Assembly (NCBI RefSeq): GCF_002914525.1
Contig: NZ_LODW01000082.1
Span: 248,001-312,000 of the forward strand
Direction of reading: 5' to 3'
From: Rhizobium hidalgonense
GTDB lineage: Bacteria > Pseudomonadota > Alphaproteobacteria > Rhizobiales > Rhizobiaceae
Length of the DNA stretch: 64,000 bases
Shown here in pieces: positions 8,854 to 18,390 of the stretch (within the stretch, counting starts at the first letter, position 1; each line of letters opens with the position of its first letter). Below the pieces are notes generated by a model. It made no database searches, was not told the DNA's origin, and worked only from the letters and a program-made list of their open reading frames with translations. The position numbers and the translations under genes were made by a program.

Positions 8854-10092
8854 ATGATCAAGCGTCTATTGGCGGCGACCAGCATCGCTACCCTATGTCT
8901 GTTTTCGGCTGCGTCGGCGGCTGAAAATGTCGAAATGTGGGTTCGCTCCGGCATCGGCGATGCCTTCAAGAAGGTGGTCGAAGCCTATAATTCCAGCCAT
9001 GAGAACAAGGTCGTGATGACCGAGGTGCCGTTCTCCGAGCTGGTGCAGAAATATGCAACGGCGATCGCCGGCGGACAGGCGCCGGACGCGCTGTCGATGG
9101 ACCTCATCTACAATCCCGCCTTTGCCGCGGCCGGCCAGCTGGAAGACCTGACGGACTGGGCAAAATCGCTGCCCTATTTCAATTCGCTGTCGCCGTCGCA
9201 TGTCCGCCTCGGCACCTATCAGGACAAGATTTACGGCCTGCCGCTCTCCGTCGAGACATCGGTCTTCGCCTGGAACAAGGATCTCTACAAGAAGGCCGGT
9301 CTCGACCCGGAAAAGGCGCCTGATAACTGGGATGAAATCACCGCCAATGCCGAGAAGATCCGGGCTCTTGGTGACGATACCTACGGCTTCTATTTCTCCG
9401 GCGGCGGCTGCGGCGGCTGCATGATCTTCACTTTCACGCCGCTCACCTGGGGTGCCGGCGCCGATATCCTGTCGGCCGACAGCAAGAAAGCGACGCTCGA
9501 TACGCCTCAGATGCGCAAGGCCGTCGATATCTACCGCAACATGGTCAAGAAGGACCTGGTGCCGGCGGGTGCGGCCAGCGATAACGGCGCCAACTTCCTG
9601 TCCTTCACCAACGGCAAGATCGGCCAGCAGAGCCTCGGCGCCTTTGCGATCGGCACGCTGGTGACCGAGCATCCGGATATCAACTTCGGCGTCACCCTCA
9701 TTCCCGGCGTCGACGGCAAGCCGTCGTCCTTTGCCGGCGGCGACAATTTCGTCATCACCAAGGGCACCAAGAAGATCGACGCGGTGAAGGGCTTCCTCGA
9801 ATATGTCTATTCGGAGGACGGCCAGAAGATCATGGCGAAATACGGAAGCCTGCCGACCCGCGGCGATATTGCCGACAAGGTGCTGGAAGGTCTCGATCCG
9901 CGCATGCAGGTCGGCCTCAAGGCGATCAGTGTGGCCAAGACGCCCTATACGCTGCAGTTCAACGATCTGATCAACAGCGCCAACGGCCCGTGGGCAAGCT
10001 TCACCAACGCCGCGATCTTCGGCGACGACGTCGACGGTGCGTTCTCCAGCGCCCAGTCCGAAATGCAATCGATCATCGATAGCGGCCAATAA
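8854..10092 (+). CDS. Sugar ABC transporter substrate-binding protein (CUT1-type)
   Basis: This 412-residue exported protein has a signal peptide (MIKRLLAATSIATLCLFSAASA) and the extracellular solute-binding family 1 fold. It would deliver an oligosaccharide to the downstream permeases. ATG 8854 has a strong GGAGG seven bases upstream, so an in-frame ATG at 8830 is less likely. An unusual GGGCGGC-type cysteine pair appears near residue 186. The neighbouring GH127 enzyme suggests an arabinose-containing oligosaccharide as substrate; this is inference. Confidence 0.9.
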   Translation: MIKRLLAATSIATLCLFSAASAAENVEMWVRSGIGDAFKKVVEAYNSSHENKVVMTEVPFSELVQKYATAIAGGQAPDALSMDLIYNPAFAAAGQLEDLTDWAKSLPYFNSLSPSHVRLGTYQDKIYGLPLSVETSVFAWNKDLYKKAGLDPEKAPDNWDEITANAEKIRALGDDTYGFYFSGGGCGGCMIFTFTPLTWGAGADILSADSKKATLDTPQMRKAVDIYRNMVKKDLVPAGAASDNGANFLSFTNGKIGQQSLGAFAIGTLVTEHPDINFGVTLIPGVDGKPSSFAGGDNFVITKGTKKIDAVKGFLEYVYSEDGQKIMAKYGSLPTRGDIADKVLEGLDPRMQVGLKAISVAKTPYTLQFNDLINSANGPWASFTNAAIFGDDVDGAFSSAQSEMQSIIDSGQ

Positions 10093-10165
10093 CTCTCCCT
10101 CGACCGCGGCCGGGGAGCGGTGGCAGCTTCCCGGCCAACTTCAATTGACAGATGCGGAGCGTTTG

Positions 10166-11083
10166 ATGACCGGTTCCGGTTCAGAGACCCTATTGCCTCG
10201 GCGCAGGCGACGGCGCCAATCGAACTGGCGCGGCCTTGCCTATATCGCGCCGGCCATGGCGCTGGTCATCGTCTTTTTCATCATGCCGGTTGTCTTCACC
10301 GGCTGGATGAGCTTGCACAACTGGCCGCTGATGGGGGCGTCGCGCTGGATCGGCCTCAACAATTATTACCGCATGGTCAACGACACCCGCTTCATGACGG
10401 CGCTGAATTTCACCGCCTATTATACCGTGATCGTCACCATCGCGATTTTCGCCATCGCCTTTCCACTCGCCATCTTCGTCGAGAAGGAACGGCAGTTCGT
10501 CAGTGCCTATCGCACCATCATCTTCCTGCCCGTCGTCGTCGGTCTTGCCACCGCCTCGCTGCTCTGGGTCTGGCTTGCCAATGTCGATAGCGGCTTTATC
10601 GGCCCGGCCCTGAAAGCGCTCGGTCTTGTCGAAAAAAGCCCCAATCTGCTGGCGACCTTCGACACCGCCTTTCTGACAATCGTGGTGATGGTCGTCTGGA
10701 AGATCGCCGGTTTCACCATGATCATTCTATTGACCGGGCTGCAGGCCATTCCGTCCGAACTGACGGAGGCCGCCCGCATCGATGGCGCCGGCCGCTGGCA
10801 GCGTTTCCGTCACCTGACGCTGCCGCTGATGCGCAAGACGATCGCGCTGGCGCTGATCGTCTCGGTCACCGGCTCTATCCTCGCCTTCGACCAGTTCTAC
10901 ATCATGACGGCGGGTGGACCGCAGAACAAGATGATCTCGGTGGTCTACTACATCTTCAACCAGTCCTTCGTGTCGTTCAATCTCGGTTATGGCGCGGCAC
11001 TGTCGATCGTGCTGCTCGCCATCCTGATGGCGATCAGCGTCGTGCAGCTCTGGCTGCTGCGCGTCGGGGAGGAACGCCCATGA
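10166..11083 (+). CDS. Sugar ABC transporter permease (MalF/UgpA-like)
   Basis: The 305-residue inner-membrane protein has a basic N-terminus, about six hydrophobic segments and the EAA loop (ELTEAARIDGAGRWQRF) that contacts the ATPase. ATG 10166 follows GGAG at 10153. The end overlaps the next permease start by 4 bp (ATGA), so the two are translationally coupled. It forms the first half of the CUT1 channel. Confidence 0.92.
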   Translation: MTGSGSETLLPRRRRRRQSNWRGLAYIAPAMALVIVFFIMPVVFTGWMSLHNWPLMGASRWIGLNNYYRMVNDTRFMTALNFTAYYTVIVTIAIFAIAFPLAIFVEKERQFVSAYRTIIFLPVVVGLATASLLWVWLANVDSGFIGPALKALGLVEKSPNLLATFDTAFLTIVVMVVWKIAGFTMIILLTGLQAIPSELTEAARIDGAGRWQRFRHLTLPLMRKTIALALIVSVTGSILAFDQFYIMTAGGPQNKMISVVYYIFNQSFVSFNLGYGAALSIVLLAILMAISVVQLWLLRVGEERP

Positions 11084-11943
11084 GCACCTCACGGCAACGC
11101 CGCGCCCGCAAAGCGATCCGCGTGAAATCCGCTTATCATCTCACCGGCATCGCCATCTCGATCTTCTTCCTGGCGCCGTTTGCGATCACGCTGCTGTCCT
11201 CCTTCCGGCATGGCACCGAGGCCAGCCTGCCGCCCTTGCCGCCATGGCCGACCTCGGGCGTCAGCATCGATTCCTATGCGCTGCTCGACACGTTCGGCGC
11301 CGGCATCTGGCGGCATATGATCAATTCGCTGTTCGTCTCGGTCGCCACCGTTGTGCTGACCGTCGCCGTCAGCCTGCTCGCCGGCTACGGCTTCTCGCGC
11401 TATCGCTTCCCGATGAAGAATGCGCTTTTCGTGCTGATCATCGCCACGCTGATGATCCCGTTCCAGTCGATCCTGACGCCGCTGTTCATCATTCTGGCAA
11501 AGCTCGGCCTCAACAATTCGCTGCTTGGGCTGACGCTGGTCTATGTGACGCTGCAGCTGCCCTTCTCGGTCTTCATGATGCGCAATGCCTTCGATGCCGT
11601 GCCGAAGGAGATCGAAGAGGCGGCGCGCATCGACGGCGCCCGCGACCTCAGGCTGCTTGCGCGCGTTCTGCTGCCGCTAGTGCTTCCGGGGGTGGCGACA
11701 GTGGCGATCTTTGCCTTCCTCAATGCCTGGAACGAGTTTCTGGCCGCCCTCGTACTGCTCTCCAGCAACGAGAAATACACTTTGCCGGTGCTGATGACGG
11801 CGGTTCGCGCCGGACGGCTCGGCGCCATTAACTGGGGAGCGGTGCAGGCCGGTGTCGTCGTCATGACGATCCCCTGCCTGATCGTCTTCCTGCTGCTGCA
11901 ACGCTACTACATGCGCGGGCTGATGGCCGGCGCGGTGAAATGA
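11080..11943 (+). CDS. Sugar ABC transporter permease (MalG/UgpE-like)
   Basis: This 287-residue partner permease has six predicted membrane segments and the EAA motif EIEEAARIDGARDLRLL. Its ATG overlaps the stop of the upstream permease. Length and C-terminus (YYMRGLMAGAVK) are typical of the MalG branch. With its partner and the ATPase encoded three genes on, it completes the importer. Confidence 0.92.
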   Translation: MSTSRQRRARKAIRVKSAYHLTGIAISIFFLAPFAITLLSSFRHGTEASLPPLPPWPTSGVSIDSYALLDTFGAGIWRHMINSLFVSVATVVLTVAVSLLAGYGFSRYRFPMKNALFVLIIATLMIPFQSILTPLFIILAKLGLNNSLLGLTLVYVTLQLPFSVFMMRNAFDAVPKEIEEAARIDGARDLRLLARVLLPLVLPGVATVAIFAFLNAWNEFLAALVLLSSNEKYTLPVLMTAVRAGRLGAINWGAVQAGVVVMTIPCLIVFLLLQRYYMRGLMAGAVK

Positions 11944-11962
11944 TCATAGGGAAAGTCGAGCC

Positions 11963-13885
11963 ATGACCAAATCAAGCAACGACCGCCAGTTTCGTCCCGT
12001 CGCCGTTCCCGATGTCGAGCTCGGCGGCTTCTGGGGCAGATGGCAGGACGCCGTCTGTAACTCCACCGCCGAAACCCTGCTCGACCGCTGCGTCGAGGCC
12101 GGCATGCTGAAGGCGATCGACGTCAATCAGCCGAGCCCCGGCGTCGTCATTCCCATTCAGCCCTGGGGCGGCACGACGCAGATGTTCTGGGATTCCGATC
12201 TCGGCAAGTCGATCGAGACCATCGCCTATTCGCTCTATCGCCGGCCGAACCCGAAGCTGGAGGCGCGCGCCGACGAAATCATCGACATGTATGAGAGACT
12301 GCAGGATAAGGACGGTTATCTGAACGCCTGGTTCCAGCGCGTCGAGCCCGCCCGCCGCTGGACCAACCTGCGCGACCATCACGAGCTCTATTGCGCCGGC
12401 CATCTGATGGAGGCGGCGGTCGCCTATTACCAGGCGACCGGCAAGCGCAAGCTGCTCGATATCATGTGCCGCTTTGCCGATTACATGATCAGGATCTTCG
12501 GCCATGGCGAAGGCCAGCTCCCCGGCTATTGCGGCCATGAGGAAATCGAGCTGGCGCTGGTCAAGCTCGCCCGCGTCACGGCTGAGAAGAAATATCTCGA
12601 CCTTTCGAAATTCTTCATCGACGAGCGCGGCACCGAGCCGCACTTCTTCACGGCGGAAGCCGCTCGCGACGGCCGAAGCGCTGCCGACTTCCATCAGAAG
12701 ACCTATGAATACGGCCAGGCACACCAGCCGGTACGCGAGCAGACCAAGGTCGTCGGCCATGCGGTGCGCGCCATGTACCTCTATTCCGGCATGGCCGATA
12801 TCGCCACTGAATATAAGGACGACAGCTTGACGGCGGCGTTGGAAACGCTCTGGGACGATCTGACCACCAAGCAGATGTACATCACCGGTGGCATCGGCCC
12901 GGCCGCATCGAATGAAGGTTTCACCGATTATTACGACCTGCCCAACGATACGGCCTATGCGGAAACCTGCGCCTCCGTCGGCCTGGTCTTCTGGGCAAGC
13001 CGCATGCTCGGGCGCGGGCCGGACCGGCGTTACGCCGATATCATGGAGCAGGCGCTCTATAACGGCGCGCTGCCCGGCCTTTCCACCGACGGCAAGACCT
13101 TCTTCTACGACAATCCGCTCGAAAGTGCCGGCAAGCACCATCGCTGGAAATGGCATCATTGCCCCTGCTGCCCGCCGAATATCGCCCGGCTGGTGACCTC
13201 GATCGGCTCCTATATGTATGCCGTTGCCGACGACGAAATCGCCGTGCATCTCTATGGCGAGAGCACCACCCGGCTGAAGCTTGCCAACGGCGCCGAAGTC
13301 GAACTCCAGCAGGTGACCAACTATCCGTGGGACGGTGCGGTCGCCTTTGCCACCAAGCTCAAGACGCCGGCGAGATTCGCGCTGTCGCTGCGCATTCCCG
13401 ATTGGGCGGAGGGGGCTACCCTCAGCGTCAATGGGGAAAGGCTCGATCTCGGCGCCACCATGCGTGACGGCTATGCCAGGCTCGATCGGCAATGGGCCGA
13501 TGGCGATCGTGTCGATCTTTTCCTGCCGCTATCGCTTCGCCCGCAATATGCCAATCCGAAGGTGCGCCAGGATGCTGGCCGCGTCGCCTTGATGCGCGGC
13601 CCGCTGGTCTATTGCGTCGAGACAACGGACAACGGCCAGGATCTCAATGCCATCGTCCTGCCACGCGAGCTGCCGGCGGCCGAAGCCGTCGTGCTGAAGG
13701 ACCTCAACGATGCCGTCGCCCTCGATCTCAAGGTCGAGCGCGAGGAGACGTCGAATTGGGGCGCGCCGCTCTACCGCAAGGCGCCGGCCGAAAGGCAGGT
13801 CGCCACGGCGCGTTTCGTGCCCTATCATCTCTGGGATAACCGTGCGCCCGGCGAGATGCTCGTCTGGGTCCAGTCGGACAAGTAG
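11963..13885 (+). CDS. Glycoside hydrolase family 127, probable beta-L-arabinofuranosidase
   Basis: The 640-residue protein matches GH127 (formerly DUF1680): an (alpha/alpha)6 barrel with C-terminal beta domains. In the characterised family member a zinc-bound cysteine is the nucleophile. The equivalent ligands are visible as YAETCAS (Glu334, Cys336) and HHCPCCPPN (Cys402/Cys403). No signal peptide is present, so it should act in the cytoplasm on oligosaccharides brought in by the flanking ABC transporter, releasing L-arabinose. It starts 20 bp after the permease gene and sits in the same operon. GH127 also includes other specificities, so the substrate is not certain. Confidence 0.88.
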   Translation: MTKSSNDRQFRPVAVPDVELGGFWGRWQDAVCNSTAETLLDRCVEAGMLKAIDVNQPSPGVVIPIQPWGGTTQMFWDSDLGKSIETIAYSLYRRPNPKLEARADEIIDMYERLQDKDGYLNAWFQRVEPARRWTNLRDHHELYCAGHLMEAAVAYYQATGKRKLLDIMCRFADYMIRIFGHGEGQLPGYCGHEEIELALVKLARVTAEKKYLDLSKFFIDERGTEPHFFTAEAARDGRSAADFHQKTYEYGQAHQPVREQTKVVGHAVRAMYLYSGMADIATEYKDDSLTAALETLWDDLTTKQMYITGGIGPAASNEGFTDYYDLPNDTAYAETCASVGLVFWASRMLGRGPDRRYADIMEQALYNGALPGLSTDGKTFFYDNPLESAGKHHRWKWHHCPCCPPNIARLVTSIGSYMYAVADDEIAVHLYGESTTRLKLANGAEVELQQVTNYPWDGAVAFATKLKTPARFALSLRIPDWAEGATLSVNGERLDLGATMRDGYARLDRQWADGDRVDLFLPLSLRPQYANPKVRQDAGRVALMRGPLVYCVETTDNGQDLNAIVLPRELPAAEAVVLKDLNDAVALDLKVEREETSNWGAPLYRKAPAERQVATARFVPYHLWDNRAPGEMLVWVQSDK

Positions 13886-13896
13886 GTCGTTTGGGG

Positions 13897-14979
13897 ATGA
13901 CGAACGGTATGGCTAACAAGAGCGTCGTGCTCCAGGACGTGCGAAAAAGCTATGGCAATCTGAAGGTGGTCCACGGGATCGACCTGACGATCGAAGAAGG
14001 GGAGTTCGTCGTCTTCGTCGGCCCGTCCGGCTGCGGAAAATCGACGCTGCTTCGCATGATCGCCGGCCTGGAGGACGTCACCGACGGCGAGGTCGAGATC
14101 AAGGGACGCATGGTCACCGATCTCGACCCGTCCGAACGCGGCATCGCCATGGTTTTCCAGTCCTATGCGCTCTATCCGCATATGAGCGTGCGCGACAACC
14201 TGGCTTTCGGGCTGAGGATGGCGCGCACCGATGCCACGGAGATCGAGACGCGGGTGAAGGCTGCGTCCGCCATCCTGAAGATCGACCACCTTCTCGACCG
14301 GCGGCCGGGCCAGCTTTCCGGCGGCCAGCGTCAGCGGGTGGCGATCGGCCGGGCGATCGTGCGCAAGCCGGACGTTTTCCTGTTCGACGAACCGCTGTCC
14401 AATCTCGATGCGGAACTGCGCGTTTCGATGCGCATCGAGATTGCCCGCCTGCACCGCGAGCTCGGCAACACGATGATCTATGTCACGCACGACCAGACCG
14501 AGGCGATGACGCTCGCCGACAAGATCGTCGTGCTGCGTGACGGCCGGGTCGAGCAGGCCGGAACGCCACGGCAGATCTACGAAGATCCTGCCAATACCTT
14601 CGTGGCGGGCTTCATCGGCTCGCCGAGGATGAACCTGCTGAATGCCCGCTGGGGAGAGGGGGGCGTCGAGGTCGCCGGCGCTCGCATCGAAACCGCCTCG
14701 ATCGGGACGGACCGGCCAGCCGGAGGCGCGGTGACGCTCGGTCTGCGGCCGGAGCATCTGAAGGTGGCGGCCGATCAGTCGGGCAAGCTGACCGCCAGGG
14801 TTGATTTCTCGGAATATCTCGGCGGAACGCAATATCTCTACTGCCAGCTTGCCGATGGCCAGTCGCTGACGGTCGAGCACCGCTCACCGATCGGCATCGC
14901 GGCGGGCGAAGAGGTCGGCCTGCTGTTCGAACCGGCGGATGGCCGATTGTTCGACGAGGCTGGCAACCGGCTGAAGTAA
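13897..14979 (+). CDS. Sugar ABC transporter ATP-binding protein (UgpC/MsmK-like)
   Basis: This 360-residue ATPase has Walker A GPSGCGKST, signature LSGGQRQRV, Walker B VFLFDEPLSNLD, the switch histidine (YVTHDQTEAM) and a C-terminal TOBE/MalK-type regulatory domain. It powers the importer encoded upstream. Start options are TTG 13891, ATG 13897 and ATG 13909; none has a strong Shine-Dalgarno, and 13897 is a compromise. It ends 3 bp from the convergent ispC stop. Confidence 0.92.
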   Translation: MTNGMANKSVVLQDVRKSYGNLKVVHGIDLTIEEGEFVVFVGPSGCGKSTLLRMIAGLEDVTDGEVEIKGRMVTDLDPSERGIAMVFQSYALYPHMSVRDNLAFGLRMARTDATEIETRVKAASAILKIDHLLDRRPGQLSGGQRQRVAIGRAIVRKPDVFLFDEPLSNLDAELRVSMRIEIARLHRELGNTMIYVTHDQTEAMTLADKIVVLRDGRVEQAGTPRQIYEDPANTFVAGFIGSPRMNLLNARWGEGGVEVAGARIETASIGTDRPAGGAVTLGLRPEHLKVAADQSGKLTARVDFSEYLGGTQYLYCQLADGQSLTVEHRSPIGIAAGEEVGLLFEPADGRLFDEAGNRLK

Positions 14980-14982
14980 GAG

Positions 14983-16170
14983 CTAGCCAGCGACCTCCAG
15001 GTTCATCAGATCAGCTGCCCTTTGCCGCGCCTGCCTGTCGGCGGCAAAGACCTCGTCCATGGTGGTGGCCGGCGACAGGCCGGCCAGATCGTCCATCACC
15101 CGTTCGGTGATCTCGGCCATGGCGAGGAAGGGCAGCCGCCCTTCGATGAAGGCTTCGAGTGCCACTTCCTTGGCGCCGTTCAGCACCGCGCCCTGAACGC
15201 CACCGCGCGTCATCGCCAGCCGCGCCAGCCGCAATGCCGGAAACCGAACTTCGTCCGGCGCCTCGAAATCGAGCCTGGCGAGCCTGGCGAAATCCAGCCG
15301 CTCGATCGGCAGGTTCGGCCGGCGCGGAAAGGACAGGGCATAGCCGATCGCCGTGCGCATATCCGGCGCGCCGAGCTGGGCCAGCACCGATCCGTCGGTA
15401 TAGCCGACCATCGAATGGATGATCGATTGCGGATGGATGATGACCTCGATCTGTTCGGGCGTCAGGCCGAACAGGTGCCGGGCTTCGATCATCTCCAGCG
15501 CCTTGTTGAACATCGAGGCGCTGTCGATCGAGATCTTCAAGCCCATCGACCAGTTCGGGTGGGCGCGCGCGGTTTCCGCCGTCACACCGGCCATTTCCTT
15601 CAGCGAGGCGGTGCGGAACGGGCCGCCCGAGGCCGTCAGCACGACCCGCTCGATGGCATGGCGCTGGTTTTCCTCCAGTACCTGAAAAATTGCATTGTGC
15701 TCGCTATCGACCGGGAGCAGCCGGCCGCCGCCCTTGCGGATCGCTGCAATGAACAGATCGCCGGCCGAGACCAGGCATTCCTTGTTGGCAAGGGCGATAT
15801 CGGCGCCGCGCTTGGCTGCTGCCAGCGTCGGCGCCAGGCCGGCCGTGCCGACGATCGCCGCCATCACCCAGTCGGCGTCGCGGTCGGCCGCTTCCATCAG
15901 GCCGGATTTTCCCGATGCGACCGCAATGCCGCTGCCGGAAAGTTCGTTTTTCAGTGATTCGTAAAACCGGTCATTTGCCGTCACCGCCATCCCAGCGCCG
16001 AAGGCTTTTGCCTGCTTGGCCAGCAATTCGACATTGCCGTTGCCGGTCAGCACGGAGATTTCGAAGTTTTCCCGCCCGCCCAGGTGATCGACGACCTTGA
16101 GGGTGTTCCGGCCGATCGAGCCGGTCGAGCCGAAGATGCTGAGGCGCCGCGGCGCGGTTTTGCCGGTCAT
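14983..16170 (-). CDS. dxr (ispC): 1-deoxy-D-xylulose 5-phosphate reductoisomerase
   Basis: Dxr makes 2-C-methyl-D-erythritol 4-phosphate, the committed step of the non-mevalonate isoprenoid pathway, using NADPH and a divalent metal. The 395-residue protein shows the NADPH loop FGSTGSIG near the N-terminus, the LANKE motif, and the PVDSEHNAI metal/substrate motif. The ATG at 16170 places the dinucleotide motif at the expected distance; further upstream codons lack conservation. It stands alone and convergent to the sugar operon, outside the usual uppS-cdsA cluster. Confidence 0.93.
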   Translation of the reverse strand: MTGKTAPRRLSIFGSTGSIGRNTLKVVDHLGGRENFEISVLTGNGNVELLAKQAKAFGAGMAVTANDRFYESLKNELSGSGIAVASGKSGLMEAADRDADWVMAAIVGTAGLAPTLAAAKRGADIALANKECLVSAGDLFIAAIRKGGGRLLPVDSEHNAIFQVLEENQRHAIERVVLTASGGPFRTASLKEMAGVTAETARAHPNWSMGLKISIDSASMFNKALEMIEARHLFGLTPEQIEVIIHPQSIIHSMVGYTDGSVLAQLGAPDMRTAIGYALSFPRRPNLPIERLDFARLARLDFEAPDEVRFPALRLARLAMTRGGVQGAVLNGAKEVALEAFIEGRLPFLAMAEITERVMDDLAGLSPATTMDEVFAADRQARQRAADLMNLEVAG

Positions 16171-16571
16171 TATCTGCAATTTCGCGAAAATTTCCCTTGT
16201 AGGCTCAGGCTCTACTAGGCTTTGCGGGGGGCGGCAAGTGTGCGGTGCAGCAGATTTCATCCCTCAAGGGGTTTACAGAGCGGCGGCTGGATGTGATCCT
16301 TGTGACGTTGCTGGCGGATTCGAAATTCGTCGCGCCGTTCACCGTCGCAGAGGCAATTCGGGACGCTGCGGCATCCATCGAAACCGGTACTGAGGTGCCG
16401 GCGGCCTTCGGCCAAACATGAAAATCGAGGATGAAACCGGGATAGACGGCTTGGCCGTGATCTCTATCGCGGGCTTGGCCGTGATCCCATCGCGTGCGCT
16501 GCAAGCGCATTCATACCTGCTGTTGCGGTTTCGGCGCCGCAGCCCTGTGCCTGGTCAAAATGTTGGATTTC
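16171..16571. other. 400-bp intergenic region with a short tandem repeat
   Basis: No convincing gene is present on either strand. A 15-bp exact direct repeat (GGCTTGGCCGTGATC) occurs at 16448 and 16472 (period 24 bp). The dxr promoter should lie near 16171-16230. Confidence 0.5.
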
Positions 16572-17222
16572 ATGACGATCTTCAAAACAGCCTGCATTCT
16601 TCTGGCGGCCCTGCCGTCGCTCACTTCGGCTGCAAAGGCCGACGACCTGCTGATCTGGTCGCCGGCAAAACTCTCCGACCGCTCCTACAAGGCGACGATG
16701 GGTTTTCGCCTGCCGGCCGAATGGGAAACCAGCGCCGGCGCCGATATTGCGCTCGCCTCGACCAAAGGCGGAGCGCCGCTGCCCGATTCCGAACAGGCCA
16801 TGCTCTGGGGACGGATCGTCAGGACAAACGTCACGCCGGCAGGCCAATCCCAGCGGGGCGCAAGGATCAGCGTCGATACGCTGCGCGGCAGCGGCGCGCT
16901 GACGCTCAGCCGCTCACGCAGTTGGATCCTATCGGACTCGCTCGATATGCAATCGAGCCGGTCGATCAGTGTCCAATATGACGCGGTCGATATCAAACAG
17001 GCTTCGGTGACGGCGTCGCAGGCGCTGAAGCTGATCAATCCCTGGACGGGAACCTCGCTTTCGGCGGGTGCCGGCATCAGCAATGCCAGCGGCGATTTTT
17101 CGAGTTCGGTTGCCGTCAACCAGGCGATCCTGCCGAACCTCAATCTCGATGCCTCGGTGAGCAACCCGTTTTCACCATCTGAGGCCGGCAGCGTCAATCT
17201 GCGCTATCGCCTCAATTGGTAG
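16572..17222 (+). CDS. Exported protein of unknown function
   Basis: The 216-residue product begins with a clear signal peptide (MTIFKTACILLAALPSLTSAAKA). The mature part is rich in Ser, Ala and alternating polar/hydrophobic residues and ends NLRYRLNW, which resembles a small outer-membrane or periplasmic beta protein. ATG 16572 is chosen because the signal peptide starts there; an in-frame ATG lies at 16560. No family was recognised. Confidence 0.7.
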   Translation: MTIFKTACILLAALPSLTSAAKADDLLIWSPAKLSDRSYKATMGFRLPAEWETSAGADIALASTKGGAPLPDSEQAMLWGRIVRTNVTPAGQSQRGARISVDTLRGSGALTLSRSRSWILSDSLDMQSSRSISVQYDAVDIKQASVTASQALKLINPWTGTSLSAGAGISNASGDFSSSVAVNQAILPNLNLDASVSNPFSPSEAGSVNLRYRLNW

Positions 17223-17298
17223 CGGGCCTGAAACCAAATCCAGTCGACGGGCGTTTCCTCCGCAGGTTTGACGCCCAGCTTCTACGGAGAAACGGATC

Positions 17299-17589
17299 AT
17301 GGTTTTCAAGGAACAGACATTTCACGGGCTCGAGCCCGAGATCGAAGCGGAAATTGCCAATCGCGCATCGGTCGAAGCGGCCGTCGCCAACGCCCTGGCA
17401 ATTGCCGGCGGCATCGACGCGGCCGATGTCGAAGTGACGATGGAAAATGATCAGATCGTGCTGACCGGTACGGTCGGCACAGTCGGCGAAATCGAACGGG
17501 CGACCGCGGTAGCCATGGCCGTGGAAGGCGTGCATTCGGTGCAGAACCGGATACTGCTCGGCGGTCCGGCGATCAATGAGCGGCATTGA
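17299..17589 (+). CDS. BON-domain protein
   Basis: This 96-residue protein consists of a single BON domain: alpha-helical start, then VEVTMENDQIVLTGTVGTVGEIERA and the closing VEGVHSVQNRI strand with the conserved Gly and Val pattern. BON domains bind phospholipid surfaces in OsmY-like envelope proteins, but this one has no signal peptide. TTCTACGGAGAAACGG supplies a Shine-Dalgarno upstream. A role in osmotic or envelope stress is plausible but unproven. Confidence 0.85.
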   Translation: MVFKEQTFHGLEPEIEAEIANRASVEAAVANALAIAGGIDAADVEVTMENDQIVLTGTVGTVGEIERATAVAMAVEGVHSVQNRILLGGPAINERH

Positions 17590-17628
17590 GGGGGCGCCTT
17601 CGCGTCTCCCAATCCAGCGCTCAGCCGA

Positions 17629-17781
17629 TCAACCAGCGAAACGTTCGACCAGGAAGGACGAACCGGCCAGGCGATCCGTCTTCTGCATGGCACCCGATCC
17701 CTGTGGGTGATAGGCGATTGCCAGCAGGACGGCGCTGACGGCGACATAGGCGATGGCCAAAAGACTGAGCTTGATACGCAT
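17629..17781 (-). CDS. 50-residue single-pass membrane or exported peptide
   Basis: An ATG at 17781 preceded by GGGAGAAG opens a 50-codon frame: MRIKLSLLAIAYVAVSAVLL forms a membrane segment or signal, followed by a polar tail ending VERFAG. The good ribosome-binding site and hydrophobic N-terminus support a real small gene. It lies directly downstream of the exported gene at 17888-18154 but after its terminator. Function unknown. Confidence 0.6.
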   Translation of the reverse strand: MRIKLSLLAIAYVAVSAVLLAIAYHPQGSGAMQKTDRLAGSSFLVERFAG

Positions 17782-17846
17782 GACGCTTCTCCCTTTCGCC
17801 CATAACGCGGCTGATATGGCCGAAGTTCCGCATCGAAAGATCAAAT

Positions 17847-17873
17847 GAAAAGCCCGGCTGATCGGCCGGGCTT
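17847..17873 (-). terminator. Rho-independent terminator
   Basis: An 8-bp GC-rich stem (AGCCCGGC/GCCGGGCT) with a 6-nt loop is followed on the minus strand by TTTCATTT. It lies 15 bp after the exported-protein gene at 17888. Confidence 0.8.
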
Positions 17874-17887
17874 CGTGGTTGGATCGC

Positions 17888-18154
17888 CTATCGGCAGACC
17901 CTGGTTTCCTTGATGACCGTATGGCCATGACGACGGATCTTTTCCGTCTTGGTGAAGCAATCGCGGGACACGTGGCGCGCCCGCATATGCTCGCGGTAAT
18001 AGGGCCGCTCCGCATGACGATAATAAGGGTGTTCCGCATCACGATAGTAGGGGCGGGCGTCATCCGTGGTGATGGTGACGCTGGCCGCTTGCGACGGCAT
18101 GGCGGAAAAAATGGATGCAGCAGCGAGCGTGCAGGCAAGGATAATCTGTTTCAT
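17888..18154 (-). CDS. Small exported Tyr/His/Arg-rich protein
   Basis: The 88-residue product has a signal peptide ending Ser-Gln-Ala-Ala (about residue 24). A repeated Pro-Tyr-Tyr-Arg motif (three copies at about 35, 43 and 50, in an H/E/R context) and two cysteines near the C-terminus follow. Short proteins of this make-up are common in rhizobia, but no function is known to me. It has its own terminator downstream. Confidence 0.72.
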   Translation of the reverse strand: MKQIILACTLAAASIFSAMPSQAASVTITTDDARPYYRDAEHPYYRHAERPYYREHMRARHVSRDCFTKTEKIRRHGHTVIKETRVCR

Positions 18155-18271
18155 GACAAGCCTCTCTTTTTGAGTTGGTCATCGGATCAACTCGGCGGAA
18201 GCGCTGTCGGTTCAATCACATAGCGTTACCGATTGTGTCGAAGAGAAACCTTTGCGGCCGCGGATCGTTAA

Positions 18272-18340
18272 AGCATGTCGCGCAAAAGTGTCCGCGGTTT
18301 GCGATAACGACGTGCGTAAAACAAAGAACTAAAGCGCGAC
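18272..18340. repeat. Dispersed palindromic intergenic repeat, copy 1
   Basis: Nested inverted repeats are present: outer arms GCATGTCG/CGACGTGC and inner arms CGCAAA/TTTGCG, followed by TAAAACAAAGAACTAAAGCGCG. The same layout recurs at 44377 and, degraded, at 46113. I recognise it as a repeat scattered in Rhizobium intergenic regions. Confidence 0.75.
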
Positions 18341-18390
18341 CAGCGTATCGAAACTCGCTTTAGTGCTGGGGAGAGCCGGAGAGATCGAGA

